Below are positions 1 to 8,835 of a stretch of DNA of 47,289 nucleotides, piece after piece; the first letter of the stretch is position 1, and every line of letters begins with the position of its first letter. The stretch is taken from the NCBI GenBank assembly GCA_050305135.1, contig JBNLET010000014.1:1-47289 (forward strand), read 5' to 3'. The stretch is from Cognatazoarcus sp050305135. GTDB lineage: Bacteria; Pseudomonadota; Gammaproteobacteria; Burkholderiales; Rhodocyclaceae. The notes under the pieces were generated by a model that worked only from the letters and a program-made list of their open reading frames with translations, had not been told where the DNA came from and ran no database searches. The position numbers and the translations under genes were made by a program.

Positions 1-501
1 CGGCCGGCCGGCCAAGAACGGTGCCGTGTAGGTCACGTTTGTACTATGTGCATAGAAAGCGTCGAAAATTTTGCCCTAGAGTTCCACGAAACCACTGCGG
101 CCGTCGGTCCGGCGGTGGCGGCCGTGCGATCGGGCAAGGGCAGTTTCAAGGCTCGCATCCACCCGAACATGCGCGCCGGCTACCTGGCCTCGCCGCCGCA
201 GGCGATGGCCCGCGCGCCGGCCGGCCAGCGCAACGTCGACCCGAGCCGCTCGACACCGGCCGCGACCGCCGGCCGGTTCATCGGCGCGAGCCGTGGCCGA
301 GTTCGAACGAGATCGCTGCCGTGCCGCCGCTCGGGCATACCCGTGCCGACGGCCGGACGATCGAAACTGCCTTGTCGGCGCGCGTCGATACCCCGGTCGG
401 GGCCGGCGGCTTCCGCCGTGGCGGCATGGGCGCCGCGGTCGTGCGCGGCTCGACGGTGAAATGCGCGCGACGGCCGTAGGCCGACCGGGCTGGTGCGGCC
501 G
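1..501. other. Region without a recognisable gene
   Basis: I see no supportable gene here. Open frames of 137-152 codons exist on the plus strand (for example 46-459), but they are arginine/proline/alanine-rich, overlap each other in different frames and resemble no family I know, as expected of chance frames in very G+C-rich DNA. Positions 1-13 are a run of CGGC/CCGG repeats. A locally A+T-richer patch at about 35-90 contains the short inverted repeat CTATG-TG-CATAG, which could belong to a promoter or operator. The window edge cuts off whatever lies upstream. Confidence 0.5.
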
Positions 502-888
502 TCAGCGGCCCTCCGCGCGGGCCAGTTCGTCGGCGATGCGGGCCATCGAGATCGGCTTCACCAGCACCGCGTCGAAACCCCGCTCGATGAGCCCGTCGAC
601 TTCCTCCGGCAGTGCGTGGGCCGTGTAGGCGATGACCCACAGGTCGCGCGTGGCGGCTTCGGCGCGCAGCGCGCCGAGCACTTCGAGGCCCGACATGCCG
701 GGCATGTTGATGTCGAGCAGGACCGCGCCGAAGTCCTGCGCCTGCGCAGCCTCGATCGCGCCGCGGCCGTCCTCGACGGCGACCGTCAGCCAACCCAGTT
801 CTTCCGCATAGGCGATCGCCAGTTCGCGGTTGACGGCGTGGTCGTCCACGACCAGCACCCGCCGCAGCACTTCGCGGCCGACCCTCAT
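502..888 (-). CDS. Stand-alone response regulator receiver (CheY-like)
   Basis: A 128-residue single-domain receiver with no output domain. The phosphoacceptor is Asp59 in the VLLDINMPGMSG motif. The acidic pair Asp15/Asp16, the switch threonine Thr89 (AYTA) and Lys111 (VKP) complete the active site, so it should accept phosphate. Its start codon overlaps the stop of the upstream histidine kinase gene by four bases (ATGA), implying translational coupling and that the kinase is its donor. Without a DNA-binding or enzymatic domain it probably acts by protein-protein contact, as in chemotaxis-like or phosphorelay systems, or as the detached receiver of a hybrid kinase. The downstream target is not visible in this window. 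Confidence 0.9.
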   Translation of the reverse strand: MRVGREVLRRVLVVDDHAVNRELAIAYAEELGWLTVAVEDGRGAIEAAQAQDFGAVLLDINMPGMSGLEVLGALRAEAATRDLWVIAYTAHALPEEVDGLIERGFDAVLVKPISMARIADELARAEGR

Positions 889-3452
889 GCCGCTTCGCGC
901 TGGCCCGCCGACAGCGGCAAGGTCACCGTGAAGCGCGAGCCGCGCCCCGGCTCGGAACTCAGCGCCACCCGGCCACCGAACAGCGCGGTCAGTTCCTTGA
1001 CCAGCGAAAGGCCGAGTCCGGTGCCGTCCCTGCTGCGCTGCATGAAATCCTCCGCCTGGTTGAAGGGCTCGAAGATCTTCTCGGTCTGGTCGGCGGCGAT
1101 GCCGCGGCCGCTATCTTCGACGACGAAGCTGATTTCCTCTCCGGTGCAGTCCACGCTGAGGCCTACGCTTCCCCGGTCGGTGAATTTAACCGCATTGTTG
1201 AGAAGGTTGTTCAGAATCTGTCGTAAGCGTACCGGATCGGCAACGAAGTGCTCGGGCACCCGTTCGGCGATCGACAGCGTCATTGCCAGCCCCTTGGCCT
1301 CGGCGTGGGTGCGGTGGCCGGCACAGACGTCCTGCAGGAAGTCGCGCAACACCAGCTCGGCGGGACTGAGTTCGACCCGGCCGGCTTCGATCTTCGCCAT
1401 GTCGAGCAGGTCGTCCACGATGCTCAGCAGGTGCCGTCCCGAACTGCCGATCATGCCGGCGTAGCGCTGGAGCTGGGGCGACTCGGCTTTCAGTTCGAGC
1501 AGATCGGCGAAGCCGAGGATGCCGTTCAGCGGGGTGCGCAGTTCGTGCGACATCTTGGCCAGGAAAGAGGTCTTCATCCGGTTGGCCTCGACCGCCCGCG
1601 AGCGCGCCTCGTCGACGCGGCGGAAGGACTCTTCGACCGCGTCGGCCATGCGGTTCAGATCGATCGCCAGGCGGCCCATCTCGTCCTGCGAGCGGGGCTC
1701 GATGCGGTGCTCCAGATCGCCGGCGCGAAAACGCTCGATGCCGTCCGACAGGCGCGTGATGCGCCGCGTCAGGAAGGCCGCCATCCACAGCGCGACGCCG
1801 ATCACCAGCAGGATCATCACCAGCGTCGACATGCCGAGTTCGGCCGCGGTGCGTTCCAGGCTGTGCCGGATCGCGTCGAACATGCCGGCCCGCTGGGCGG
1901 CATAGTCCTCCCGCTTGCGCTCGAGCTCCTGGTTGATCTTCTCGGCCGAGCGGGTGGCGGCACTGTGGAACTCGTCCACGTTGGCACCGATCGTGACGAA
2001 GCCGAAGCCGCGTTTGCTGGCACCGTACTGGCCGGTGAAGTACGGGATCGCGGCCGCGGTGGTGAGCTTCCACAGGCCGCTGAAGAAGATCACGAACGAG
2101 CCCGAGCCGCCCGCTTCGGTCAGCTGCTGCCAGCCCGCGCACTGCGGCGAGAAGTTGAGATAGCGGCAGTCGAGCGCGATCGTGCCCTGCCGCACCATCC
2201 CCAGCGCCGGCTTCTTCTTCAGCGACTGGCCGTCGAACGGCTGCACGCCGGCCAGGAACTGCTTCGGCGGCAGGCCCGAGGCCTGCCAGCGCGCGTACAG
2301 ATCCCGATCGAGCCAGGGCACGACCCGTTCACCGCTGGCCGGATCGAAGCCGACGATGAAGTAGTCGCGCGGGTGCGAGATGGCGCGCCCGACGTGATCC
2401 CACATGAACGCGTAGTTGCCCGAGATCGCGTCGCTGATCGGCGTGTAGCGGGCACTGGTCGGACTCAGGCGATCGGTAAATTGCCGCAGGTGTTCGTGGT
2501 CCAGCGCCAGCGTCACGTAGCCGATCACCTGCCCGCCGCGCAGCACCGGCGTCGCCCAGCGGACGATCGCGCGAAAGCGCCGCCCGACAGGGTTCTCGGT
2601 GCCCGCGTAGGCCGACTTCTCGGGCTCGAACGGGATGCCCGCGCGCTCGGCGGCGGCCGGCGTGTACGGTCCGATGACTTTCGAGCCGACATACTCGCCG
2701 ATCACCTCCGAGACGTAGATCTCGCCGGGCGCCAGCGCCTGCAGGCTCGGCCAGTAGTCCTCGGCGCCGAGGTAGGTGTTCCCGCGCCGCGACACGTCGC
2801 GCAGGCCCGGCCGCGTCAGCTCGCCGTTGCGGATCTTCAGTTGTTCCATGCCGTGGAGATCGATGAAGGTCATCTCGACGTAGAGCGGACGCCGTTCGCG
2901 ATGGCCGACGAACTCCGGTGGCCGTGCGCTGAAGTTGCGCGCGTTGTCCGGCAGCGCGTCGGCGGCGCGCGCCGCCAGTTGCGCGTCGGGCCCCTCGGCC
3001 TCCACCGGCTGCCAGCCGCTGCCGTCCGGCCTGAGCTGCCATGCGCCGTGCTGGTGCACGAAGCGCTCGCGATGCTGCATGAAGCGCTGGTAGTCCTGCT
3101 GCGCGGGCTGCAGCAGGGCGGCCTGCAGGATGTCCGCGTCGCGGTCGTAGAGAAAGCGGGCGACGTCCTGCGCGGTATCGGTCGTCAGCCGCTCGAGCGC
3201 CTCGCGCGAGCGGTCGTCGAGGGCCGCGATGGCGTCCTTGCTGGCCTGGTCGGCGAAGCCGCCGATGGTCGTCAACATGCCGTCCGCCATCTCGGCCGCG
3301 CGGCTGGTGACGGTGTGGCCGAGCCGGTCGAAAGCGGTCCACGCGATCCAGGACAGCAGCAGCAGCGGCAACACCTTGATCAGCACGAAGATCAGGATCA
3401 GCTTGCCGCGAATACCCATCCGCAGACGCGCAGGTTTCGGACTCGTGTTCAA
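885..3452 (-). CDS. Membrane sensor histidine kinase with large periplasmic sensor region
   Basis: An 855-residue transmembrane histidine kinase. A first membrane segment lies at about residues 16-40, followed by roughly 490 periplasmic residues that look Cache-like (my inference) and contain a CRYLNFSPQC segment with two cysteines. A second membrane segment (about 532-553) leads into a HAMP domain (about 553-607), a HisKA domain with phospho-accepting His636 in SHELRTPLNG, and an HATPase_c domain with DSGRGI and GTGLGL ATP-lid motifs. Only the receiver gene at 502-888 follows, overlapping by four bases, so the two form a split hybrid kinase. The ligand cannot be told from sequence. The ATPase gene ends 82 bases upstream in the same direction, so co-transcription is possible but unproven. 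Confidence 0.92.
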   Translation of the reverse strand: MNTSPKPARLRMGIRGKLILIFVLIKVLPLLLLSWIAWTAFDRLGHTVTSRAAEMADGMLTTIGGFADQASKDAIAALDDRSREALERLTTDTAQDVARFLYDRDADILQAALLQPAQQDYQRFMQHRERFVHQHGAWQLRPDGSGWQPVEAEGPDAQLAARAADALPDNARNFSARPPEFVGHRERRPLYVEMTFIDLHGMEQLKIRNGELTRPGLRDVSRRGNTYLGAEDYWPSLQALAPGEIYVSEVIGEYVGSKVIGPYTPAAAERAGIPFEPEKSAYAGTENPVGRRFRAIVRWATPVLRGGQVIGYVTLALDHEHLRQFTDRLSPTSARYTPISDAISGNYAFMWDHVGRAISHPRDYFIVGFDPASGERVVPWLDRDLYARWQASGLPPKQFLAGVQPFDGQSLKKKPALGMVRQGTIALDCRYLNFSPQCAGWQQLTEAGGSGSFVIFFSGLWKLTTAAAIPYFTGQYGASKRGFGFVTIGANVDEFHSAATRSAEKINQELERKREDYAAQRAGMFDAIRHSLERTAAELGMSTLVMILLVIGVALWMAAFLTRRITRLSDGIERFRAGDLEHRIEPRSQDEMGRLAIDLNRMADAVEESFRRVDEARSRAVEANRMKTSFLAKMSHELRTPLNGILGFADLLELKAESPQLQRYAGMIGSSGRHLLSIVDDLLDMAKIEAGRVELSPAELVLRDFLQDVCAGHRTHAEAKGLAMTLSIAERVPEHFVADPVRLRQILNNLLNNAVKFTDRGSVGLSVDCTGEEISFVVEDSGRGIAADQTEKIFEPFNQAEDFMQRSRDGTGLGLSLVKELTALFGGRVALSSEPGRGSRFTVTLPLSAGQREAA

Positions 3453-3534
3453 GCAGTGTTCCCGGGAGACGGTCTAAGGGCGACGGAATCGGTGGCGGCC
3501 CTGGTGCCAGCCTGTCTTACGGCACCGCGCCTGC

Positions 3535-6231
3535 CTACTTTAGGCGCGCGAGAAGCCACTTCTCGGCTTCCACGCAGGCGAACAACAGTATGCCGGAGGC
3601 GACGATCCGCAGCCACATGCCGGCGGACAGCGGCTCGGAACCGAACAGCCGCTGCATCGGCCCGGCATGGGTGAACAGGTACTGGGCGAACAGCACCGCC
3701 GCCACTGCCAGCAAGACCGGCGCCAGGCCGGCCGGCGCACCGGCCGAGAAGGCGCCCGCGCGCAGCCGCCGGGCGCTGAACAGATAGGCCACCTCGCCCA
3801 TCACCAGCGCATTGACGGCGCCGGTGCGGGCGGTCGCGAGCGAGGCGCCCTGGTCGAGATCGTAGAGGAACTGCCCGAGCGAAGCGGCGACCAGCAGCGT
3901 CGACACGAACAGCGAGCGCCACAGCAGGAAGCGGTCGAGCAAGGCCTCTTCGGCACGCCGCGGCGGCCTCGCCATGACGTTTCGCTCGGCCGGCTCGAAG
4001 GCCAGCGCCAGCGCCAGCGTCACCGCGGTGATCATGTTGACCCACAGGATCTGCGCCGGCGTGATCGGCAGGGTCAGGCCGGCCGCGATCGCCACCAGGA
4101 TCATCAGCGCCTCGCCGACATTGGTCGGCAGGATGAAGACGATCGCCTTGCGCAGGTTGTCGTAGACGGTCCTGCCCTCCTCGACTGCCGCAGCGATCGA
4201 GGCGAAGTTGTCGTCGGCCAGTACCATCTCGGCCGCCTCGCGCGCCGCCTCGGTACCCTTGCAGCCCATCGCCACGCCGATGTCGGCCTGCTTAAGCGCC
4301 GGCGCGTCGTTGACGCCGTCGCCGGTCATCGCCACCACCTCGCCGTTGGCCTGCAGCGCGCACACCAGGCGCAGCTTGTGTTCCGGGCTGGCGCGGGCGA
4401 ACACCGGCACGTCCCGCACCGCGGCGCGCAGGCCTTCGTCGTCGAGCGCTTCGATGTCGCGCCCGGTCAGAGCCCGCACCGGCTCGGCCAGCCCCAGCCG
4501 CCGCCCGAACGCCACCGCGGTGGCGGCATGGTCGCAGGTGATCATCCGCACCGCGACGCCGGCGCGGCCGCAGCGGGCGACCGCCTCGGCCGCCTCGGAA
4601 CGCGGCGGATCGCTGATCGCCAGCATGCCGAGCAGCGTGAAGCCGGCCGCTTCCACGTCGGCGAACAGCAGTTCGTCGCGCGCCGGGTCGGCCACCCGCA
4701 CCGCCGCCGCCAGCAAGCGCATGCCGTCCTCGGCGGCGGCGGCCATGACGCGGTGCCAGCGGCCCCGGTCGAGCGGCAGATCCTCGCCGGCCTCGCGCTG
4801 GCGGCTGCAGAATTCCATCACGCGCTCCGGCGCCCCTTTCAGGAACACGAAGCGGCGGCCGGCATGGTCGTGGTGCAGGCTGGCCATGTAGCTGTGCTGC
4901 GATTCGAATGGGATCACGTCCAGCCGCGGAAAGGCCTCGGACTCGAAATGCGCGTCCAGCCCGACCTTGCCGGCAAAGCTCAGCAAAGCCCCTTCGGTCG
5001 GATCGCCATGCACGCGCCAGTCCTCGCCGTCGCGGCTGAGCGAGGCGTCATTGCACAACAACACGGCCCGCGCCAGTTCGGTCAGGCAGCGGTCGCTGTC
5101 GTCGGCCAGCGTGCCGTCCGGCCGCGTCACCTCGCCGCGCGGCTCGTAGCCGCCGCCGGCCACCGGGAAGGCGCCTTCGGCCAGCAGCGCGCTCTGCACG
5201 GCCATCTCGTTGCGGGTCAGCGTGCCGGTCTTGTCGCTGCAGATCACCGTCACCGAGCCGAGCGCTTCGACGGCCGGCAGGCGGCGGACGATCGCGTTGC
5301 GGCTCGCCATGCGCTTGACGCCGATCGCCAGCGCGATCGTGACGATCGCCGGCAGGCCTTCCGGGATCGCCGCGACGGCCAGGCCGACCGCGGCCAGGAA
5401 CATCTCCTCGGCCGGATAGCCGCGCAACAGCACGCCGAACGCGAAGGCCAGCAAGGCCAGCAGCAGAATCGCCCAGGTGATCTGCCGTCCGAAGCGGGCC
5501 AACTGGCGCATCAGCGGCGTGCTGAGCTGGATTTCGTGCCGCACCATGCTGCTGATGCGCCCGAGTTCGGTCGCCAGCCCGATCGCGCTGACCACGCCGA
5601 TGCCCTGCCCGTAGCTGACCAGCGTGCCGGAATAGGCCATCGAGCTGCGGTCGCCGAGCACGGCATCGGGCGCCACCGGCGCCGCCCCCTTGTCCGCCGG
5701 GACCGACTCGCCGGTCAGCGCCGACTCGTCGATGCGCAGCCCACGCACCTCGATCAGGCGCAGATCGGCCGGCACCCGGTCGCCGGCCGCCAGCAGCACG
5801 ACGTCGCCCGGAACCAGGAGATCGGCGGCCAGCTCGCGCCGTTCGCCGTCGCGCAGCACACGGGCGGTCGAGGACAGCATGCCGCGGATCGCCGCCAGCG
5901 CATCCTCGGCCCGGCCCTCCTGCACGAAGCCGATCACCGCGTTGATCAGCACCACGCCCAGGATCACCGCGCTATCCACCGCATGGCCGATCAGTGCGGT
6001 GATCGCGCCGGCCACCAGCAGCACGTAGATCAGCACGTTGTGGAACTGGGCCGCGAAACGCCTGACGGCCCCTCGCCTGGGCGGCGGCGGAATCGAATTG
6101 GGTCCGTGGGCCGCCCGGCGGCGCACTGCTTCCTCGCGCTCCAGGCCGCGATGTCGGTCGGTCTGCAACAGGTCGGGCACCATGCCCGCCGGCTGCGCGT
6201 GGATGATGTCGATGTCGATGTCGCGCTTCAT
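3535..6231 (-). CDS. Cation-transporting P-type ATPase (type II)
   Basis: An 898-residue P-type ATPase that would pump a cation across the cytoplasmic membrane using ATP. Visible motifs are the TGES actuator loop, the M4 motif AAIPEGLPA typical of type II (SERCA/PMR1-like) pumps, the phosphorylation site Asp333 in SDKTGTLT, the KGAPE nucleotide-binding motif and the hinge TGDGVNDAPALK. The C-terminal half has the usual extra membrane helices. The open frame continues far upstream to 7926, but that part is antisense to the diguanylate cyclase; the ATG at 6231 gives the normal N-terminal cytoplasmic region with GPNSIPP. Calcium, magnesium or another cation is possible; the sequence does not settle it. 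A candidate FNR/ANR site lies 115 bases upstream. Confidence 0.93.
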   Translation of the reverse strand: MKRDIDIDIIHAQPAGMVPDLLQTDRHRGLEREEAVRRRAAHGPNSIPPPPRRGAVRRFAAQFHNVLIYVLLVAGAITALIGHAVDSAVILGVVLINAVIGFVQEGRAEDALAAIRGMLSSTARVLRDGERRELAADLLVPGDVVLLAAGDRVPADLRLIEVRGLRIDESALTGESVPADKGAAPVAPDAVLGDRSSMAYSGTLVSYGQGIGVVSAIGLATELGRISSMVRHEIQLSTPLMRQLARFGRQITWAILLLALLAFAFGVLLRGYPAEEMFLAAVGLAVAAIPEGLPAIVTIALAIGVKRMASRNAIVRRLPAVEALGSVTVICSDKTGTLTRNEMAVQSALLAEGAFPVAGGGYEPRGEVTRPDGTLADDSDRCLTELARAVLLCNDASLSRDGEDWRVHGDPTEGALLSFAGKVGLDAHFESEAFPRLDVIPFESQHSYMASLHHDHAGRRFVFLKGAPERVMEFCSRQREAGEDLPLDRGRWHRVMAAAAEDGMRLLAAAVRVADPARDELLFADVEAAGFTLLGMLAISDPPRSEAAEAVARCGRAGVAVRMITCDHAATAVAFGRRLGLAEPVRALTGRDIEALDDEGLRAAVRDVPVFARASPEHKLRLVCALQANGEVVAMTGDGVNDAPALKQADIGVAMGCKGTEAAREAAEMVLADDNFASIAAAVEEGRTVYDNLRKAIVFILPTNVGEALMILVAIAAGLTLPITPAQILWVNMITAVTLALALAFEPAERNVMARPPRRAEEALLDRFLLWRSLFVSTLLVAASLGQFLYDLDQGASLATARTGAVNALVMGEVAYLFSARRLRAGAFSAGAPAGLAPVLLAVAAVLFAQYLFTHAGPMQRLFGSEPLSAGMWLRIVASGILLFACVEAEKWLLARLK

Positions 6232-6345
6232 GGCTTTCGAATTCGATCCGAGCCGGCGCGAGCGCCGCTGTCCATTGCTGTTGAGCGGGCGCCGCGCAGC
6301 GGGTTCCTGCCGCCGCCGAAGGCGCTGCGACAAACCGCAAGGCCT

Positions 6346-6359
6346 TTGATCTAGCGCAA
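6346..6359. promoter_or_regulatory. Candidate FNR/ANR-type binding site
   Basis: The 14-mer TTGATCTAGCGCAA lies in the 222-base divergent region between the P-type ATPase (start 6231) and the diguanylate cyclase (start 6454). The left half matches the FNR/ANR half-site TTGAT exactly and the spacer is the usual four bases. The right half (CGCAA) differs from ATCAA at two positions. It could serve either gene. This is a pattern match only. Confidence 0.35.
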
Positions 6360-6453
6360 GCAAGCCGCCGATCGCCGAGGTTCGGCCGTCGCGGGCCGAC
6401 GCAGATGATAGAATCGCCCGCCTCGGGCCGGCCGGCCGGGGGCGCCCATAAGA

Positions 6454-7974
6454 ATGATCCAGCGAGAAGATGGCGGGGCTGCGTTGCACGACCGACACCG
6501 TTCCAATTCCCAGCATTCGCTTCCGCGGCGACTCGCGGTAATCCGGGGCTCGGTCCTCGCGTTCGCGCTTGCGCTGGCGATCGGCCTGGTCCTCTACAGC
6601 TATTTCGACCGCAGCCGGATCGAGATCGACGCGGGCGAGCGACTGCGGGTGCTGGCGCAGGTGATGGCCCAGAACGTCGAGATCCAGCTGGGCAGCCTCG
6701 AGCGCCAGATGACGACGATGCGTCGCCTGATCCATGTCGGCGACGACAACAGCAGTGCCCACTTCGATCCGTTCGGGCGGGATCTGCTGCTCGACTGGTG
6801 CCGCAGCGACCCGAGCTGCATGGACCTGCTGGTGGTGGACCACAGCGGCGAGATCGTCGAATGGACCGGACCCGGCACGCCGCCGGTGGTGGCCGACCGC
6901 GAATACGTCAGCCATCACTTCGCGACGCCCGACAGCGGCACCTACGTCGGCATTCCGCAGCTCTCGCGCGTGCACCAGGGTCGCTGGTTCTTCGCCGTCA
7001 GCCGGGCGGAACGGGACGCGGACGGAAAGGTCAAGTACATCTACGTCTCGATCCGCGACCTGTTCCATTCCTTCGACTACGGCGACGTCGTTCGGCGCAC
7101 GCCGGGCGCGAGCTTCGCGGTGGTATCGACCGGCGGCGAGGTCTATGCGCGCGAGCCGAACCGCGAAAAGCACATGGGCAAGGTGATTCCGCAGGTCGAG
7201 CAGGTGCTTTCCAGCGTGCCCGGCGGAAGTCGCCTCACCCGCATCGAGTCGCGGCTCGACGGGGCCGACCGGATGATCGTCACGCTGCGCCTGGCGCGCT
7301 ACCCGCTCTACGTGGCCGCCACGCAGGACATGGATCAGGTGTTGCGGCACTGGCGCCACCGGGTCGTCGTCAAGTTCGTGCTGTGGCTGCTGCTGATCGC
7401 CATCGCGGTCAACGTCGGCCGCAGGCTGATCGAGGACGTGCGCCTGCAGGACTACCTGGCATCGATCGACGGGCTGACCGGCATCCTGAACCGGCGCGCG
7501 CTGATGACCGAAGCCCGCCGGCAGGAGGAGCGGCGCGTCGATGCCGGCGGACTCGGGCTGATGATGATCGACGTGGACCATTTCAAGCGCATCAACGACC
7601 GCTTCGGCCACATGGTCGGCGACGAGGTGCTGCGCCAGGTGGTCTCCGCGCTGCGCATGAGCAGCCGCGGCAGCGACGTGCTCGGCCGCTACGGCGGCGA
7701 GGAATTCCTGATGCTGCTGCCGGGCGCCGACGAATCGCGCCTGGCCAAGGTCGGCGAGAAGCTTCGCGCGGCGGTCGAGGCGATTCCGTCGATCGAATTC
7801 GCCGGCCGCGACGGCTATCCGGAAACACTCACGATCAGCGTCGGTGCGACGGTGCTGCGGCCGGATGGCGGCAGTCTGGATTCGGCCATCGCCCTGGCCG
7901 ACCACGCGCTCTACCAAGCCAAGCACGCCGGCCGCAACCGGGTCGTCGTGAGCGGCCTGCCGGCCGGGGCCTGA
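6454..7974 (+). CDS. Membrane-bound diguanylate cyclase (GGDEF)
   Basis: A 506-residue protein that should make cyclic di-GMP from two GTP. A first membrane helix at about residues 29-49 and a second at about 307-327 flank a periplasmic sensor of some 250 residues, probably a Cache-like fold. The cytoplasmic GGDEF domain carries the active-site loop GGEEF at residues 414-418 and the DxDHFKRINDRFGH signature. The inhibitory I-site RGSD (405-408) sits exactly five residues before GGEEF, so feedback inhibition is expected. There is no EAL domain. The next gene, ychJ, starts four bases after the stop and is probably co-transcribed. The ligand sensed is unknown. Confidence 0.95.
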   Translation: MIQREDGGAALHDRHRSNSQHSLPRRLAVIRGSVLAFALALAIGLVLYSYFDRSRIEIDAGERLRVLAQVMAQNVEIQLGSLERQMTTMRRLIHVGDDNSSAHFDPFGRDLLLDWCRSDPSCMDLLVVDHSGEIVEWTGPGTPPVVADREYVSHHFATPDSGTYVGIPQLSRVHQGRWFFAVSRAERDADGKVKYIYVSIRDLFHSFDYGDVVRRTPGASFAVVSTGGEVYAREPNREKHMGKVIPQVEQVLSSVPGGSRLTRIESRLDGADRMIVTLRLARYPLYVAATQDMDQVLRHWRHRVVVKFVLWLLLIAIAVNVGRRLIEDVRLQDYLASIDGLTGILNRRALMTEARRQEERRVDAGGLGLMMIDVDHFKRINDRFGHMVGDEVLRQVVSALRMSSRGSDVLGRYGGEEFLMLLPGADESRLAKVGEKLRAAVEAIPSIEFAGRDGYPETLTISVGATVLRPDGGSLDSAIALADHALYQAKHAGRNRVVVSGLPAGA

Positions 7975-7977
7975 GCG

Positions 7978-8370
7978 GTGGGCAAGCGCAAGCCCGCACC
8001 GTCCTGTCCCTGCGGCGGCGGCCAGTTGGCCGATTGCTGCGGGCCGTTGCTGGACGGAAGCGCCTCGGCCGAGACGGCCGAGCAGTTGATGCGGTCACGC
8101 TACTCGGCCTACGTACTGGACCGCCGCGACTACCTGCTGGCCAGCTGGCATCCGCGCACCCGGCCGGCGACGCTCGAGCCGGAACCTGCCCTCAAGTGGA
8201 TCGGCCTGGCGGTGCTGGCGGCCCGCGCGACGGGCGAAAACCGCGCCGAGGTCGAATTCGTCGCCCGTTACCGGGTCGGCGGCAAGGCCCACCGGCTGCA
8301 CGAAGTGAGCCGCTTCGAGCGCCTCGACGGGCGCTGGCTGTACCTGGACGGCGATCTCGGCGAAGCCTGA
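7978..8370 (+). CDS. ychJ: YchJ family protein with SEC-C zinc motif
   Basis: A 130-residue YchJ/UPF0225-like protein. The N-terminus carries the SEC-C type metal-binding motif (CPCGGG...CCG, residues 10-21). It is followed by the conserved EQLMRSRYSAYV segment and a small NTF2-like domain ending in a WLYLDGD motif. The start is a GTG four bases after the diguanylate cyclase stop. The molecular role of YchJ is not established in what I know; the SEC-C motif suggests zinc binding and perhaps contact with ribosomal or other proteins. I see no functional link to the upstream gene beyond co-transcription. Confidence 0.88.
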   Translation: MGKRKPAPSCPCGGGQLADCCGPLLDGSASAETAEQLMRSRYSAYVLDRRDYLLASWHPRTRPATLEPEPALKWIGLAVLAARATGENRAEVEFVARYRVGGKAHRLHEVSRFERLDGRWLYLDGDLGEA

Positions 8371-8409
8371 ACCTGCGCCACGGCCTCGGCCCGCCGCGGC
8401 GCTCCACCC

Positions 8410-8415
8410 TATAAT
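8410..8415 (+). promoter_or_regulatory. Candidate -10 element (TATAAT)
   Basis: A perfect TATAAT lies 31 bases upstream of the DUF6394 start, in a short gap of otherwise G+C-rich DNA. I find no convincing -35 at the right spacing, so the promoter call rests on the -10 alone. It would drive the DUF6394/potassium channel pair. Confidence 0.4.
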
Positions 8416-8445
8416 CGGACGGGTTTCCAACGCAGGGCAGGCAAC

Positions 8446-8835
8446 ATGAACCTCGAGAAGGTCGTCTTCGGCTTCTTCATCGTGCTGGCGGCAACGCTGA
8501 ACTTCGGCTTCTTCGTCGGCGCCATCGACCAGGCCCGTCACCATGACATCTACGAACTGTTCGCCGCCATCGTCGTCAGCCTGATCGCGACGGTGCTGAA
8601 GTTCGGCGATCGCACCCAGATCGGCGCGATCCACCTGTCCACCAGCCTGGTGGCGGACCTGCAGCTGATCGCTGCCGCCATGGTATGGGGCTATGCCAGC
8701 CACGTCGCCGTCGCCGGCGCCGGCATGGATGCCGCCTTTACCGCCAAGGTGGTCTCGCTGTCGGGCGGCGCGCTGTTCGCCAACGTGGTTTCGGTGATCA
8801 TCCTGATCGCCGAGACGATCATGCAGCGCAGATGA
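8446..8835 (+). CDS. DUF6394 family membrane protein
   Basis: A 129-residue hydrophobic protein with three or four predicted membrane helices (about residues 6-27, 38-53, 65-90 and 98-124). It resembles the small DUF6394 family; this is recognition by overall pattern, so moderately sure. Its stop overlaps the start of the potassium channel gene by four bases (ATGA), so the two are translationally coupled. The product may be an accessory membrane partner of the channel. No catalytic motif is visible, and the biochemical role is unknown. Confidence 0.7.
   Translation: MNLEKVVFGFFIVLAATLNFGFFVGAIDQARHHDIYELFAAIVVSLIATVLKFGDRTQIGAIHLSTSLVADLQLIAAAMVWGYASHVAVAGAGMDAAFTAKVVSLSGGALFANVVSVIILIAETIMQRR

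Noticed and set aside
1248..3674. 808-codon plus-strand frame over the histidine kinase
   Set aside because: No family similarity; the opposite strand encodes a complete kinase.
3667..6354. 895-codon open frame on the plus strand
   Set aside because: It is antisense to the P-type ATPase, whose motifs are clear, and is rich in His, Gln, Arg and Ala, as typical of shadow frames in G+C-rich DNA.
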